Assembly (NCBI GenBank): GCA_025738555.1
Contig: JAOVFP010000019.1
Span: forward strand, 1,550,001 to 1,614,000
Direction of reading: 5' to 3'
Source of the DNA: Cyathus striatus
Lineage: Eukaryota; Basidiomycota; Agaricomycetes; Agaricales; Nidulariaceae
DNA: 64,000 bases
Shown: one piece after another, positions 10,464 to 23,654 of the stretch
How positions within the stretch are numbered: position 1 is the stretch's first letter
Layout: the number at the start of each line of letters is the position of its first letter
Notes under the pieces: model-generated
What the model saw: only the letters and a program-made list of their open reading frames with translations
Database searches by the model: none
Told to the model about the DNA's origin: nothing
Made by a program: the position numbers and the translations under genes

Positions 10464-11601
10464 TATCCCCCTCCCACCAAGCCATGCCAAACAATGGGCA
10501 AACAAGCTGTTTGATTACGCATTTTTAAATCTCCGACCTAAGTTACAGCTGGCATCTGAAATCTGAACGTTGAATGATTGAATGACTGAGCATTTTCTCA
10601 TTTTCTCATCTTGCCTATCTCGTCGCTTATATCACGTTCAAAGACGCGTCTTTTCGATGCGTCGTATCTTCTCTAATTCAACCGACATGTCAGCAAACAC
10701 CTGTATCTAGTGTATATAGCGGTAATGTTCTACTGTCTCATACTTCTGTTTCTGTACATACTCCTTTTCTCAGTACCAAGATGTCCTAGAGTCCTTTTTG
10801 TTTGGAAATTACAACGGCCTTTCAATGCATAAAGGAGATCCAAAACTTGGAAATTTTGAAGTTCTTTGCACTAGATGTTATGGATATGTCAAGAGACCGA
10901 CACCCCAATTGGGAACAGATTCTAGCTGGTGATGAAATGTACCGCTCATCACTCCAAGTTACCATTGACGAACAGGAAAAACTGGGAGTCCCAGAACTTT
11001 ATCGCGGTAATCCCATAACATCTAGAGCAAAAGATAGTACAAGGCGATCACATCAGTTACCCACCACTTGAGAACTACAAGCAGAATCTCCTCGACGTAT
11101 TCGGATAATTCAAAATACTCATGCAGAGAGGTATATAGTACCTCCTTTAACTTACATTACCAATACCACAGACTACATTTTACACCACAATATGTCTAAT
11201 CACCCCAATCCCCTCAAGCCTTCTACTCATCACCAACTTAGTTCCCATAACATATATCCATCTTTTTCTACTACACACTATGGCCCTTTTATTTAATTAA
11301 AAAGTGGTAGATATTACATTTCACATATGTAAAAATTACAAAATTACAATCAAGCTTTTAGTTTTTCCATTGTAGCAGTGCATACTAAATTGGATGTACT
11401 TCAATACCCAAGCTTAACAATTGAGCAACGTGCCGAGTCGCCGAATGCTTGTTGGTTGCTTGTTGTGTCGAGTTGCCGGAAACATGCCGAATGTCTGTGC
11501 CAACCGAATAGAGCTAGGTCAGGGATGCTGAGGTCAGATCCAGGTCCATATTCCAGCGATCTGCCACCTCTTGCTTGGATTGGTTTATTGTACAGATAAT
11601 A
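10464..11601. other. no confident gene
   Basis: A plus-strand frame at 10802-11071 (including DRHPNWEQIL and KLGVPELYRG) has codon-like composition but no ATG at its start and no family I recognise. It could be an exon or a relic. Confidence 0.35.
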
Positions 11602-12052
11602 GCCGTACTCAATTCTGATTTTTTGCCCAAGGTTTTAACTTGCATAAAGGTACCAACCATAAGCGAGGGGCCAGGTGCGTTGATGCCAAGTCAGGGAGCC
11701 TTTTGAAGCGATTTATATTTAGACGGAGTTTATATTCCATTGCATAAGGTGAGGGATAAACTTGACGAAATTTGCTCCTTAATACCTTTTGAGCCCCAGT
11801 TTAGTGCATCCATACCACAATTTTCTTCGAATATTTATCTCAGTAAAATCAGTTTGAAGTTTAAGTTGGATTTAACACCACCTATGTGCTTGTATGTAAC
11901 CCCTTTCCCGAACCTGCCGTCGGTTGTATTCGAACTCAGAAACTCAGCGGAGGTTCATATTCATCACTTGGCCCATGTGGATGCCCCTCGCTTATGGTTG
12001 GTACCTTTATGCGAGTTTAAACCTTGGGCAAAAAATCAGAATTGAGTACGGC
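11602..12052. mobile_element. MITE with ~70-bp terminal inverted repeats
   Basis: The arms 11602-11671 and 11983-12052 are near-perfect reverse complements, both starting GCCGTACTCAATTCTGATTT and running to GGTACCAACCATAAGCGAGG; only a few bases differ. The 451-bp element is flanked by TAATA at 11597-11601 and 12053-12057. This can be read as a 5-bp duplication or as a TA duplication in AT-rich DNA. Too small to code for a transposase. Confidence 0.85.
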
Positions 12053-12431
12053 TAATAAAGCAGAGTCAAAGTATGTAACGTGAAAATATCCTTACCGAAA
12101 ATCTTCCGATTGGCTAACAATGGATACGGGACTGTGGCATATTCATAATCGGTTCGAACAATTGGGACACAGAGCAAATGTTCATTCCAAGTTACAATAT
12201 GGACACAAACCGGACACAATAACAAATTTTGATCATTATTCTAATTGTTAACAAAATCGGTTTGTACCATATTTACCTTACCCCGATCCGACCTTGTCTG
12301 AGGTGTGCTCTACACGATGCTGATTATGGTTTATATTCCAAACACCGAAACGCCAATAAAGCTGTACAACTCGCTCTTCTCAAATATATAAGAAATATGT
12401 AAACGCATGCACAGCTCGTGTCACTAAATGT

Positions 12432-13930
12432 CTACTGCCTAAAGTTCCCATCGTGTGCCAAAGAAAGCTTTTTAGCAACCTCTTGCGTAGCACTTAACTC
12501 CTTACTCCATCTCATATTCCCAGTTTTTGAATACAACCCTTCAGTAATATCCAAGCTTATACAAGTTATAACATGAATGTCCATCACGCTGCGGTACCAA
12601 GTATCCCCAGCTAGTCCTTCCTGCTCCAAATCATGCAGTATGAAGAGCGAATCGTCATATGCCTTTCGAGCGAGTTTGGAATCGGTGGATTTCTCGACTG
12701 GAAAGCCTTCCTGTAATGCGTTAACCCTAGAGGCGATGGTAGATCGTATAATGTCGCCTCTGGGATTGGGCGATGTCGGACAGCATGATAAGCAAGTGCA
12801 TGAGAACCCGTATGGTTTCAGTTCAGCTTGACGTTGCACAATGGGTGCGTTTGGTTCACAGTAGCAAAAGAATATTTCCTCGCCTTGTGCGATTGCCGTT
12901 GATGCCCTTAGCTCGAATGAGAAGGACGCCGTGTCAAAGCTATATGTACAGTTTGGACGACAGCTGTATAATATTCACTATCAGTATTGAGCTGGAAAGT
13001 TCGTTAAGAAATACAGTACCTATGATTAATTCTCGACATTTCTTTTAAAACCATACCATACTGATCATTTTCATCACCTAGCTCACCAATGTCCGAAATC
13101 GCAAATGTGTTTGTCCTCCAAATGGCTGATAGCCTCGTGGTACCATCGTTCGTATGTGCGTTCGTAAGTGCCAAAAAAGCCTCTTGGTTTTCTTTAGTCA
13201 TGCGTTCAAATACCACCTCAAGCATGGGCTCCATGATACCCATGGGCGTTGCCTTCGATCCCTGCACCTGTTTCAATACATCGCGGAATAATTCCGGACA
13301 TTCATCCACACCACTGAGATCTGTATTAATAGGGAGTACCATCAAAGGCCGCTCGATGAGAATCAGATCGCCAACTTTCAAAGGACGCATAGCGAACATC
13401 CCATATCCTGTCGATTTCGTATTTCGTATTTCGTAGGACGCTGGGTGTATCGTTGGACTCAACTGGCGTGGAAATTTTGGGGTATTCACGAAATGGCCCT
13501 TTGTGCGTGAATATAGTGTACATTCTGTCGCGCTGAATGCATCGTTGACATTTGGTGGCATACGAGTGCAAATTAGCGCACTGGGAGAGATGGAGCTGGG
13601 AATGGAAGTGGGTAGTTGTTTAATGCGAGCTGTGCACACATCGAATGCAGGCCCAAAGTCATTTCTCGGTTTGAGATCTTCGGAAACTGTGAGCTTGATA
13701 ATAGTCGTCTACAGCGGAATGCATTACCAAAAGCGATGATCTGATCATCGGGTAAGGAACTGGTCCCGACTTTTCTAGCAGGAGTTGCAGGCAGGACAGG
13801 ATCTAGGTATATGTGAGGTGATTGCACAATAACATCGTAGAAGTATTTGCATACCGGCTTTTTTAAGTTGATTATGTGGCACATCGGTTTTTTCTTTCCG
13901 TGTCTGTTTCAAGAGGAAACCGCGCTTCAT
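12432..13930 (-). CDS. SET-domain protein, paralogue B
   Basis: Putative SAM-dependent lysine methyltransferase-like protein; substrate unknown. Exon 1 (13930-13855) encodes MKRGFLLKQTRKEK, the family's basic N-terminus. The next exon boundaries are unclear; the main exon is open upstream of 13639 and runs to 13020. It holds ALICTRMPP, SET-N YGMFAMRPLKVGDLILIERP and the insert ending KEMSRINH. A phase-2 intron (13019-12964) splits the Ser codon of NHS. The last exon (12963-12432) continues CRPNCTYSFD, the SET-C segment AIAQGEEIFFCY and a post-SET CTCLSC, then about 110 further residues. All SAM-site and post-SET cysteines are kept, so it looks functional. Closest to F by the CLSC/CLTC post-SET and the ICTR-MPP motif. 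No MYND finger is seen. Confidence 0.8.
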
Positions 13931-14224
13931 GGTGATATAGAGGGAAACGAAAGGAAGATTTGATACTGGGCAGGAACACGATGAAAGGTATATATACCCC
14001 TCTCAATGCCTAAATAGATGGTCGGCATGTGACTAAAGAAGTCAGGTCCTTCGTCTCGAAAAGGAAAGATAAACAATAGCGATGCTTACTTGGCTGATGA
14101 CGGTGGGTACGGTTACAGGTTCTCTTTGTTATTTGGTGTTCCAATCCAAGTACGCATGTGCCTTTCTTCCCTTTCTTCTTAGAGGTTATCACTGTCAAAC
14201 AGCACTCCGGACCCCGGACCCACA

Positions 14225-15282
14225 CACGGCGGGTTTTCAGCTGTCATGTAACGATCGGTGTTGCGCTGTAGTGAGACCTGTAGTGGATGCTGTCATGTAA
14301 GATCTTTCAAGATCATCAGTCACAAGCGTGATAGTAAAATGAACTGGTTTACAAACATGTGATAGCAGGTCTGGAATATTAGATCGGAATGAAATCCTAT
14401 TGGATAGCCGGGCACAATAACCGAGCCAGCATGCTACATCAATGCCTTGCATGAGCTTCATCATGAGTAAGTCTATATCTTGTAAACATTTTATCTTCAG
14501 TATAGATTGCTGATTATAATGATTTCCTTACAAATAGTATGTAGTTTTAAGATAAAATAGTGTAGGTAAAATAGTACCAGACATAATGGTGTCACCTGTT
14601 ATAAAAATAAGAGATGGTATTTGAATGATTTGAAATGCATCAATACGGAATCGAACTTACGACTACAAGACAGAAAAACTTTATTTCAGGGATGTTCTAC
14701 CAATACTCCATGTGACGTTACTTATTAGTGATGATAATATTATCTTATTGTATACGATTCACTCAGTAAACCTGTAACATTTGTTTCTCTCTCCTTTGAC
14801 TGCACGTAATGAGCATGATTTACAGTATACTGAGGTAACTCCTCAATGCACTTTTCTTTGGAAATAAGAAGTGTTGGTAATGTATGAACTGTCTAAACAC
14901 TCCACAGTTATTGAATACAAATATTACACAAACTACATACTTTGTCAGTAGTTTATAGATGCAAAATACATTTAGACATCTTATAAATTTATTATCCTAT
15001 CTTTCTTAACGAAGTATAGAAATAAAAGAAAAACAATGGCTGATAAAATCCGCACCGTGCATGAATCGAACACACGAGCTCATCCTTTCCAGTCACTCGC
15101 ACCAGTAGTCATCATTTCTCAAACATATCACACTAATTTTCTCATCACATGGTCCTAAACTGGTTCGATTGAATGTCACTTCTGTGTGACTGATGATCTC
15201 AAAGATCTACATGACAGTACCCACTACAGGTCTCGCTACAGCGCAACACCAATCGTTACATGACAGCTAAAAACCCGCCGTG
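14225..15282. mobile_element. CACTA-like non-autonomous element, 1,058 bp
   Basis: Inverted ends of about 100 bp at roughly 88% identity by eye. The tips read CACGGCGGGTTTT followed by AGCTGTCATGTAACGAT at the left and the reverse complement at 15262-15282. The element is bracketed by the trinucleotide ACA at 14222-14224 and 15283-15285. A CAC tip with 3-bp duplication fits the CMC/CACTA group, but short duplications are weak evidence. The AT-rich interior contains B-box-like stretches (GTTCGATTC, minus strand, near 14651 and 15064) that may be tRNA-derived. Confidence 0.7.
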
Positions 15283-15285
15283 ACA

Positions 15286-17349
15286 ACGCCCCTGCCAGAC
15301 CCGAAGGCCCAGCGACCGTGATACTCCCCAAAAGTCGTTACCTCACGTATATCAATTTGCTGGAGACACTATGCGGCCTCATACTGTAACCGCTCATATA
15401 AGATATAAAGTTGAATTTTCAATATGCTTATACCAATTCATATTCGAACAACGAAAATCCTAGCGGAGAGTACACTCATCTGCATCAAATATGGCACCAT
15501 ATCCATCGATTGCCTAGAGAAAACAGTATCCTCCGCCTAACGAACATCGTGTATGGAGGGAATATGCATAGAACTTCATGGAAGATACGATGCATAGAGA
15601 GATAGAGAGTAAGACATGTCGAAATTGCTTGTCATCGTGGTTGACAACGAGGAAAGCGACGTGGCCATCGTTTGGAACAACGATCAGTATCGTGAGAAGT
15701 TATGTTGAAATTTTGTTTTATCCACTAACACCGAACGGGCCGCCTCGTCCCTCTTCTCCGGGCTCCTCTTGCTTCTCCTCTGCCCAACCTATGCCCAACC
15801 TCTACCAGCTACTTATACTCTGATACTAAATTTACTTTGTTTGAAGGTATGCGACGTGCACTGTCGTTAAACTGATACTACATTACTTGCATTCAGCACA
15901 AGATAAAGTGCTAAGTGTGAAGGAAATCCTCATGGTGAGTCCATTTCTCCCGACCAATGTTTACAGCATAAGCTTTACGTACTTCCTATTTGCTGTACTA
16001 GTTCCGTTCCATAGGATAGGATCATGCATCACTATAATTCAAATAGTGGTGAAATAAGCTTAAGATCATAATCGTCACGTAGACAAGCGCCCAATGCTGT
16101 TCAATGCCGAAGGAACATACTTAGACTGGCTAATAACGTTCGACGCTATTAATTTTAGAAGCGATCAACATCCACAGGCATATCTGCATTAACATGCTAA
16201 GTCATCTACGTGTGTATCAATGGTATCGTAGCTTCTTGCATTTTATCGACTACGTTACTGCCCATCAACTACAGAGCTTCCGGCAAGAGGCGGCAGATCC
16301 TCCGATCTTGGAACTTAGGGATTTTGCAACAACCCTGACTTGATGTGACTGCGGGTTTTTCCGATATTCGGCACTTCAACGGCACAGCTCAGATATTGTC
16401 TTGGATAATGTAGCGGGTAGGCTCAAGTAGTAAGTCGTTGGTATTCCTGCACAAACTTTAGTAGATGGGTCGATCATGTTTGGTGAATTAAATTAAATTC
16501 CGGTCATATGCTCCGCACTTTTATCCAACTAGCCAGATGTATTATCGTTCTATGTACGAGATCGTATTTTCGTGCAATGAACAGGTAATCTGTTATGCAT
16601 TATTTATTTATGGGCAATAACTTGAAGAATCAAGATGGATAAGTTTGAAAGCTGCTAGTAGTTGAAACAACTTGTACAAGTCAGTACGGCATATTAAACG
16701 AGGAATTGGCCCGGATGAGTAGTAATATTCTTAATATGGGGCCGGGTACGATGTGCTTGTTGCGGGGATTCTCAGCTTAGAAGATGCGAGTACTTGAGCT
16801 CTGATAATTATTTCCCTTTGACACGGAGGAATAGCTGGCTGGGTATGTGGAATGTTTGCAAAGTCTGAACGCAGTAGAGTCTCAAAACGTTCCATAACGC
16901 ACCCTAGATAATTTTATAAAGAGCTTGAAAGTTGAGAAAATCTGTGCGCACGGCACCTCTACCTCAATATTTATCATATAAATGCTTTTTATTGCTGCAA
17001 ATGCCACTCTACTTCTCGCTTTTGATGTTCCTTCATTTGATAATCTCTACTTAGCATTGTTGCCATGTTCTAAATAGTACAAATATCGATGGCACAAGAT
17101 CACCCTAGCTTCTAGTTGTGCACCTCCTTTCAATAACGTCAAGTCGCGTCGTTTTTACACGTTTCGTTGTCACTAATTTCAACACTATGGACAACCACAT
17201 CTGTACATACAGTCAACCCATTCAATATTGATATATATTACGTCCTTTGCTATGTATAACGTTAAACGATTTAACTTTTCATTTTTGTTGTTCCACATGA
17301 CAGTGTAACGCGAGCTTAAAGATAAATATGTAACTTGTAAGGGTTCCAA
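15286..17349. other. no gene seen
   Basis: AT-rich, with short frames only. The plus-strand frame at 15578-15823 and nearby hydrophobic runs have no consistent start or splice structure. Nothing recognised. Confidence 0.5.
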
Positions 17350-17473
17350 TTGGTGTCAACTGAGAACGTTGTGATAACGCGTCAACTATCTGAGCTTGAT
17401 CTGAGCGCTAGGAAGGGGAGGAAGGGGTTGCCGTCGGAGATTCAATATGGCAGAAGTGTACTAGTCCATATTT

Positions 17474-17498
17474 GGGGGGGGAGGGGGGGGGGGGAGGG
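17474..17498 (+). repeat. G-run (G-quadruplex-prone)
   Basis: Nearly uninterrupted G tract of 25 bases with two A interruptions. It lies in a GC-rich island (17350-17700) that can be read as an open frame but has no recognisable similarity. Confidence 0.7.
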
Positions 17499-17709
17499 TA
17501 CTTCGGGATATGTTCCGAGATCGGAGGATCTCCCGCCTCTTGGCTTCCGGAGTTCGTCTGTTGACCATCTGCAGTGGCCGGGTCCTGGAAGTCGTCTATA
17601 CGGAATAGATGAGATACCCCGGCTCCGGTATTATATTATGAGGGCGGCTCGTAAAATTAAACCTCTTCAAAGGCATTCCAAACGCAAGTGTGCCGATGCA
17701 CAGCAGAAC

Positions 17710-19985
17710 CTATGGAAAGTCTAACGATCACGCTCAAACGCATCAAAAATAATTGGGCTCCGGTGTCCGGCACCGCGGCTTCTCGGTTAGATATTATAGT
17801 CTCGGTTCAGGATTTCAGTTTCGCTTAGTATCCTCAGGATCGCCTAAGCGAGTTCCATTACTAACTGAAGCATGGTCGTCCGGTAACTATGTGCTCATGA
17901 GTCACGATATTTATAATAGTTGTATAAGGCCAATTTTTGAGTCAAACTATATGTAAAACAGGTATATATACTGGTATCATACTACTGTAGTTCTATTGTG
18001 ACTACAATTAAAATATTTAAGCAAGATATACACATATATCGAAGAATAAATGTTAAATGTCACACTCAATGTATCTAAATTCACGCTCATGGTATTGAAG
18101 TGGTGGACGAGCGTTGGGCGCGCCTGTCCAACCTTAAGGTTCTAAGGTAGAATAAAAGAATGTATCAGCAATGTTTATGAGAGATTTGACGGTGCAATGA
18201 AAGACATTGCTTCGAGATGAAGTTCTGGACTGTTTTTCAGTAAACAGAACTTGCAGAAAGCAGAGATATCGAGCGAGACAATGACTGAGAGCGAGACTGA
18301 GAGACTGAGAGCAGGAGAACTGTGGGGTGAAATTCACTGAAGTAATGTAGACCTAGATACACTGTTTAAATAGTAAAAGATAGGAGGAAAATACATAAAT
18401 GAGCGAATAGAATTTAAATAGACCCAAGGAGGTCACAAGAACTAGACTATCGTCCATAGAAGATAAAAACATACGGAGAATGAAAAATAAATTAGAGGAA
18501 GTCTTGAAGTTGCTGCCAGAGCAATGGTGCCATGATGGGATCGATATTGAATAAACTGTTGTTTTGCTTGTGCGCATCGAAGTCCGTTTCTTCGCCTGCC
18601 TGTAGTCGAGTGCCTGAGGTATCTTTCTTGATGTCCTAAATTCGATTGTAGCGCGGATGCGGTCCAATGTCGAGAGCGTTGGGATGCGTTCAGGAGGACT
18701 ATTCAACGGCAGGCGCGTTGACATTGACAGTGGCGCGCTTAAAGGAAAGGCCACGTGATCATACCAGAGTGCCTCAGAATGTCGACTCTACCGACGCCGT
18801 GCAGGCAGAAAGCCTACTCTGCAGTATGAATATTTATTTTATTAGATTAAATAAAACATTTGTATTGTGACTTCATACATGTTGGAGGAGTAATGAGTAC
18901 TACAATACTAGACACGAATACACTTTAATGTAAGTATGACTCAGAGAATTGAAATAAGTATGACTCTGAAGTGAACATCAGGGGAAAAAAGTGAGGAAGT
19001 GTAGCGATATGTAGTCGTTGTAGATCTGATAGCGTCATTGCCAACACTCGCGGTCACTGCGAAAGTCCTTTAAATTGAGAGTGAGCATGAAAATATATCG
19101 TATATTCACGCTCTCACTCAAACTCCAAATCTACTAGTGACTTAAATATAACATTTATACATGTTCACACATGCGCTCTATTCAATTAACATAAGCATAA
19201 ATCACTTGTATACAGTTTTGTATAAAAGTTCATACTCAATCTAAACGATATGTATGTATGAACATGAATAAATATTACTTATTGGCACGCTCAGCCTGCT
19301 CGAACTCTACCAAACTGCGTGTGTGTAAGTTGAATATAATATTCACACCCGAGCTATAGTAAATATGGGTTAGTGAGTCGTGCTCAAACCAATCAACTTA
19401 AGTGTGAACATCATTCAATGAATATAATAATATATGCTGTTTATATAGACCATACGGACATAAAGTAGTAAAACATGTATTTACGATATTACTATATTTA
19501 TGACAACCTATTGCTTCTTGCTCGTTTATGCATTGCGTCACGCTCACCTCATATTGCTTCATGCTAACTTACATATATATCATTCACGCCCAGGGTCGAA
19601 TTTTCGCGCACAGACCCTGAGCATGCACGGAAATTTACGCCTGTCCGAACTTTGAAGGACATTTGTAGTAAAATTTGAGTCGCAGCGCCGCATAGTATTA
19701 CTTACATTACATAGTCAGTTCATCTAGCACGCAAATAGTTATATTGGAACTAATACAGGTATATTATCCTATTTTAATGAACCAAATAATTGCTTGATAA
19801 CATATAGCTACCGGACGACCATGCTTCAGTTAGTAGTGGAACTCGCTTAGGCAATCCTGAGGATACTGCGCGAATCTGAGATCCTGAAACCAAGATTATA
19901 ATATCTAACCGAGAAGCCGCGGTGCCGGACACCGGAGTCCAATTATTTGTGATGCGTTTGAGCGTGGTCGTTAGACTTTCCATAG
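17710..19985. repeat. ~185-bp inverted repeat bracketing ~1.9 kb
   Basis: The sequence 17710-17892 recurs inverted at 19797-19985: CTATGGAAAGTCTAACG, TCCGGCACCGCGGCTTCTCG, CATGGTCGTCCGGTA. The right copy is open on the minus strand from an ATG (19983) as a 69-aa frame (MESLTTTLKRITNNW, LPKRVPLLTEAWSSGSY). The left copy carries a one-base deletion and a stop. Between the arms are AT-rich DNA and a retroelement-like fragment (GTGCAGGCAGAAAGCCTACTCTGCA near 18798). No clear target duplication, so it may be two inverted copies of a gene fragment or a TIR element. Confidence 0.6.
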
Positions 19986-22156
19986 AACCTGCACAACATC
20001 AATCACTTCGTGACAGTGCATACTCATACATCACATACCAAGGTACGTCGCATTTTAGAAATTAAGGCGCAGCCGCAAAATGTGAATGTTGTGCAATAGA
20101 AGAGAACCTGCTCTTGGAAGAATTTACTTAGTTGAACATTACTTTTAAGCAGAAACGAAACAGAGATAGTTATCATCAGTCCTGGTGCCTGACCTGGGAA
20201 TTTCAGGCTATGCTCTAAGTATGCAAAACGGAGACAATGATCCCTGTTGTCACAAATGACATGATGTTGATGGACATGCTGGAACGCATTGATTGGTCAT
20301 GTGTACAGATGGCAAGAAAATAATAATACAATTCTACATCACAAGGTGAAGCAAAGTAGAATGTGGATCGCTTCACGTATGGAGTCCGCATTGAGCAGGA
20401 TAGAATTTCGGTCGCCACTTGTTCTTTGACGATACTAGTTTCCGTTACTACAGTCCTACTAGCATTCCTCCAATGAAAATTTGTTCTGTTAACAGCTGGC
20501 TTATATTACGACTGTTGGTCGAGTTCGTAAATAGGCTCCGAGTTGGCCACACGATATAGTCGAGTCACCCCTCCCATTATATGAAAACCATTTGTCCTTC
20601 GACTGATCATATTTGAGATAATAGGCAATCCACATATGGAGATAATTTCGATGGTGGCAACGAAAAGTAGCGCCTATAATAACCAATTAGCTTAAGCAAA
20701 AATACTTCATCTTCAAAAATCACATACAAAAATAATTCACATTTGGACTATTTGAAGTAGTGGAAGAGATATAAGACAGTGTCGGACCGTCAGTTAGAGA
20801 ACCAGCTCTTGGAAATATGCCTTATTCATTGTCGCTCTTAAATGAAATTGTATAGGTACCTTCACATGGTCTACGCTAGTAGGTTCTATGTATAACTAAG
20901 ATAATCATCTACGTTGTCTGACGGGGCTTGGCATCGCACTGGCAGGCAGGTATTGATTGATTTTCATGCAAGTAGCAACGAACCAATATATATTATACTT
21001 ATTTCCGTGATATATATAGTACATAATACCCACGCATAGAAAATGATTGCTACGGAAGTCAGTTTAAAACATGACACAGATTGTTAATTCATTGGTACTG
21101 CCTAGTGGCTCTGGTTAATCATAGAGGGACCTCGCTCTTCTCTCTAAACTTAGCTCATGCAACGTTAACTCTTGTAGCTGTACCATCAAAATTGCAGTTC
21201 AATATGGGCGTGACATAGAGACTGATCCTATTGAATGCGATCAAATCAAAAACCACGTTTCACCTCAACAATAATGTCTTCCGCTTGGTTATAAATTCCA
21301 TGTATCGAATGCCTTGGGTGACAGATTTGTTCGCCTGGTGCAAGAACAATATCTCACCTCCCAGTCGACCTAGATTTCTGGCAAATCAAAGTCGTACATG
21401 TGATGTCAGACAAAGAACTTCAAGAAGTAATCACTCTTTCCTACCTTGGAATGAAACAAAATATGGTGTATGGTACGTTATCTCAACTAAAACCGACATT
21501 CCCGATGCTAATGGATTACTAATGATAAGCTGCCGCCCTAACCACCATGATATATGAGATTAGTTATACGTTAACAGAAGAGGTAATACCATAGGATGTC
21601 GCAGTGGTTATCTAATTTTACTAAATATTATGACTGTCTTATTAATATTAGGTGAAGTATATTTGGTGGTAAGAAGCACTGCTAGCACGAACAAATATAG
21701 CTGACATACAATATTCAGGGGAATGAATTGGTCATTTCCTAAGTTCCTGTATATCATTATACGCTATTATGTTCCCACATATCTATTGTAAGTATATTTT
21801 AAATGAAAGCGTTTTAGCTTAGTGTATCTAATTTCGTAACTGCAGGGCGGAAAGTGTTTGTGAGACCATTTCACTTGAACTGGACGTCTTACTCCATCTA
21901 ACTAATAACAGTACCTTTTAATATGGCTGCGGGACATTTGTCTACGAATGTGCGTCACTTCTACCAAGTTGACTTCCTAACCAATTGCCAACATATTTTG
22001 TCAGATGTGCGCCTATCATAGTTTCAATCGGGCAGAAGAATGTACTAATATTCTAACGAAGTTGTAAAGCAACGATATGGTTTCATGGCTTGTACGGAAC
22101 TCGATCTCGATTTGCAGCCATGAACTTACGATTACCCCCATGATTACAGTGGTGGT
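19986..22156. other. no gene seen; short dispersed motif
   Basis: Mostly AT-rich. The motif AGAGAACC(A/T)GCTCTTGGA occurs near 20102 and 20797 and again near 34190, all in the same orientation. A plus-strand frame at 21231-21557 is not recognised. Confidence 0.4.
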
Positions 22157-22927
22157 TTGGTGATCATAAACACTTGCGTGGACTTCATATTTGTCCTTCG
22201 AGTTAGCGCACTCTATGGGAACAGTTTGCGAAGTCAGTGTCGGGGTCATATTCATTTAAAGTATCATTCTGAAATACCAGCAACAGTTGTTCTGTTTCTT
22301 GCATTTGCACTCTTAGGTAGGAAGTTTATCACATCCAAATTTGCAATCCTAATTTCACAGCTCAATCCGTCCTAAAGTAGACTTCACGGTTTGTTTTATG
22401 CACATTATAAAATACATGAATGCTAACGATGGTTCGAACTACTAGGCCACATTTCTTGTTACACTGTTTATCTCCATTTCTGACGCTCGGCACGTCATTG
22501 CTGTACCTATTGCAGGTTGCAGAGTGGGGCTATCCACCACTGAGGACTTTCTAGACATTTTTCAGTCCATTGCTTTGGGAACATCTCTCACTGTTGATAG
22601 TATGTCGGCTCTTCTTATTTCTACCCAATGTCTTCAAGTCTAATCCTCAAAGCCATTCTATTTTTATTAACAATCGGAAAGCCTGGAATGAATTTCATAC
22701 GTGACAATGGAGGACTTAGAAACGTGTTTATGCACAAGACAAAGATCGAAAATGTCTCCCCGCTTCTATCAGCAATTATTCTCGATGGAACTCTATATTT
22801 CTTCGTTTTATTTGGTATGAGAATTTTATGTATAATCGCTATCCGCTTTTACCTAATCCTACGAAATTATAGTATCTACAGTAACTGTAACCATGGCCTC
22901 AGTAGTTCCTCAGCTGGTAGCGGTTGA
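22157..22927 (+). pseudogene. possible DUF6533-like membrane-protein fragment
   Basis: Two open segments suggest a relic of the basidiomycete DUF6533 membrane-protein family. One is TCVDFIFVLRVSALYGNS near 22166, resembling the loop where that family has (L)R-x-x-ALY. The other is SPLLSAIILDGTLYFFVLFG (about 22762-22821), resembling its conserved RDG-x-LYF membrane segment. The hydrophobic runs would be membrane helices. The pieces lie in different frames and no convincing start or splice set joins them, so I call it broken or incompletely resolved. Family assignment is from memory of the motifs and is tentative. Confidence 0.3.
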
Positions 22928-23654
22928 CGCCGTCGAATTTGTTTCGCCGTACGTCAATAAATGTATCCTGAAGATTTATATCTAAACGTAATACATAGTT
23001 TCTACCTTACAGTTCTATCCTCGTTGGTAAGACATTTTTCCGATATCAAAGTTGATTTAATAATTTAATCACCCGCAGGGATCACGATTAATATTAAAAC
23101 TTCGGAAGATGTCTAGCCTTGACAATACTAATGAGCGCGACTTACTTACCGTATCCCAGCCCATTGTCTTTGCGCAGGATGATATATCTGAGGTAGAGAA
23201 TGGCAGTGTATGAATGTTCTGAGAGCGTAAATTACTTAGCGTACACTACATGTCTCTTGTTCGGCTCTGGAAGTGGTCCCTAACTGGTCCTCAGCATCTA
23301 GTGTGGACCGAAGAAAGGAGATTGGAAAGACATTATAGTTTAGAGCAGGCGCACCAGACCCAACTGCAGTAAACTCGGAGATCAAATACATGCCCGCGAT
23401 GACACGTGTCTTAGACCAAAGTGGCCAGGGCGCTTACAGGCGCTTACTAGTACTACGCTTAGTACGCTACGCAAAGAACTATGTTAGCCTTGTACTAACT
23501 AATTAAATCGTTTATTAAATCTAAAGTACTGCATATAATGACGAGTCTATGCAACTACATATGTAGGGCCAAGAAGTTGATATATCATGGAATAAAGCGG
23601 TAAGCACATGTTTCAGCAATGTAAATCAGTTCTCCTTTATGTCAAAAATGTCCT
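22928..23654. other. no gene seen
   Basis: Ordinary AT-rich sequence between the possible membrane-protein relic and the 3' end of SET paralogue C. Confidence 0.5.

Noticed and set aside
15050..15125. Possible tRNA gene on the minus strand (GTGTTCGATTCATGCAC)
   Set aside because: A B-box-like stretch is present, but no acceptor stem, D-arm or proper anticodon stem could be drawn.
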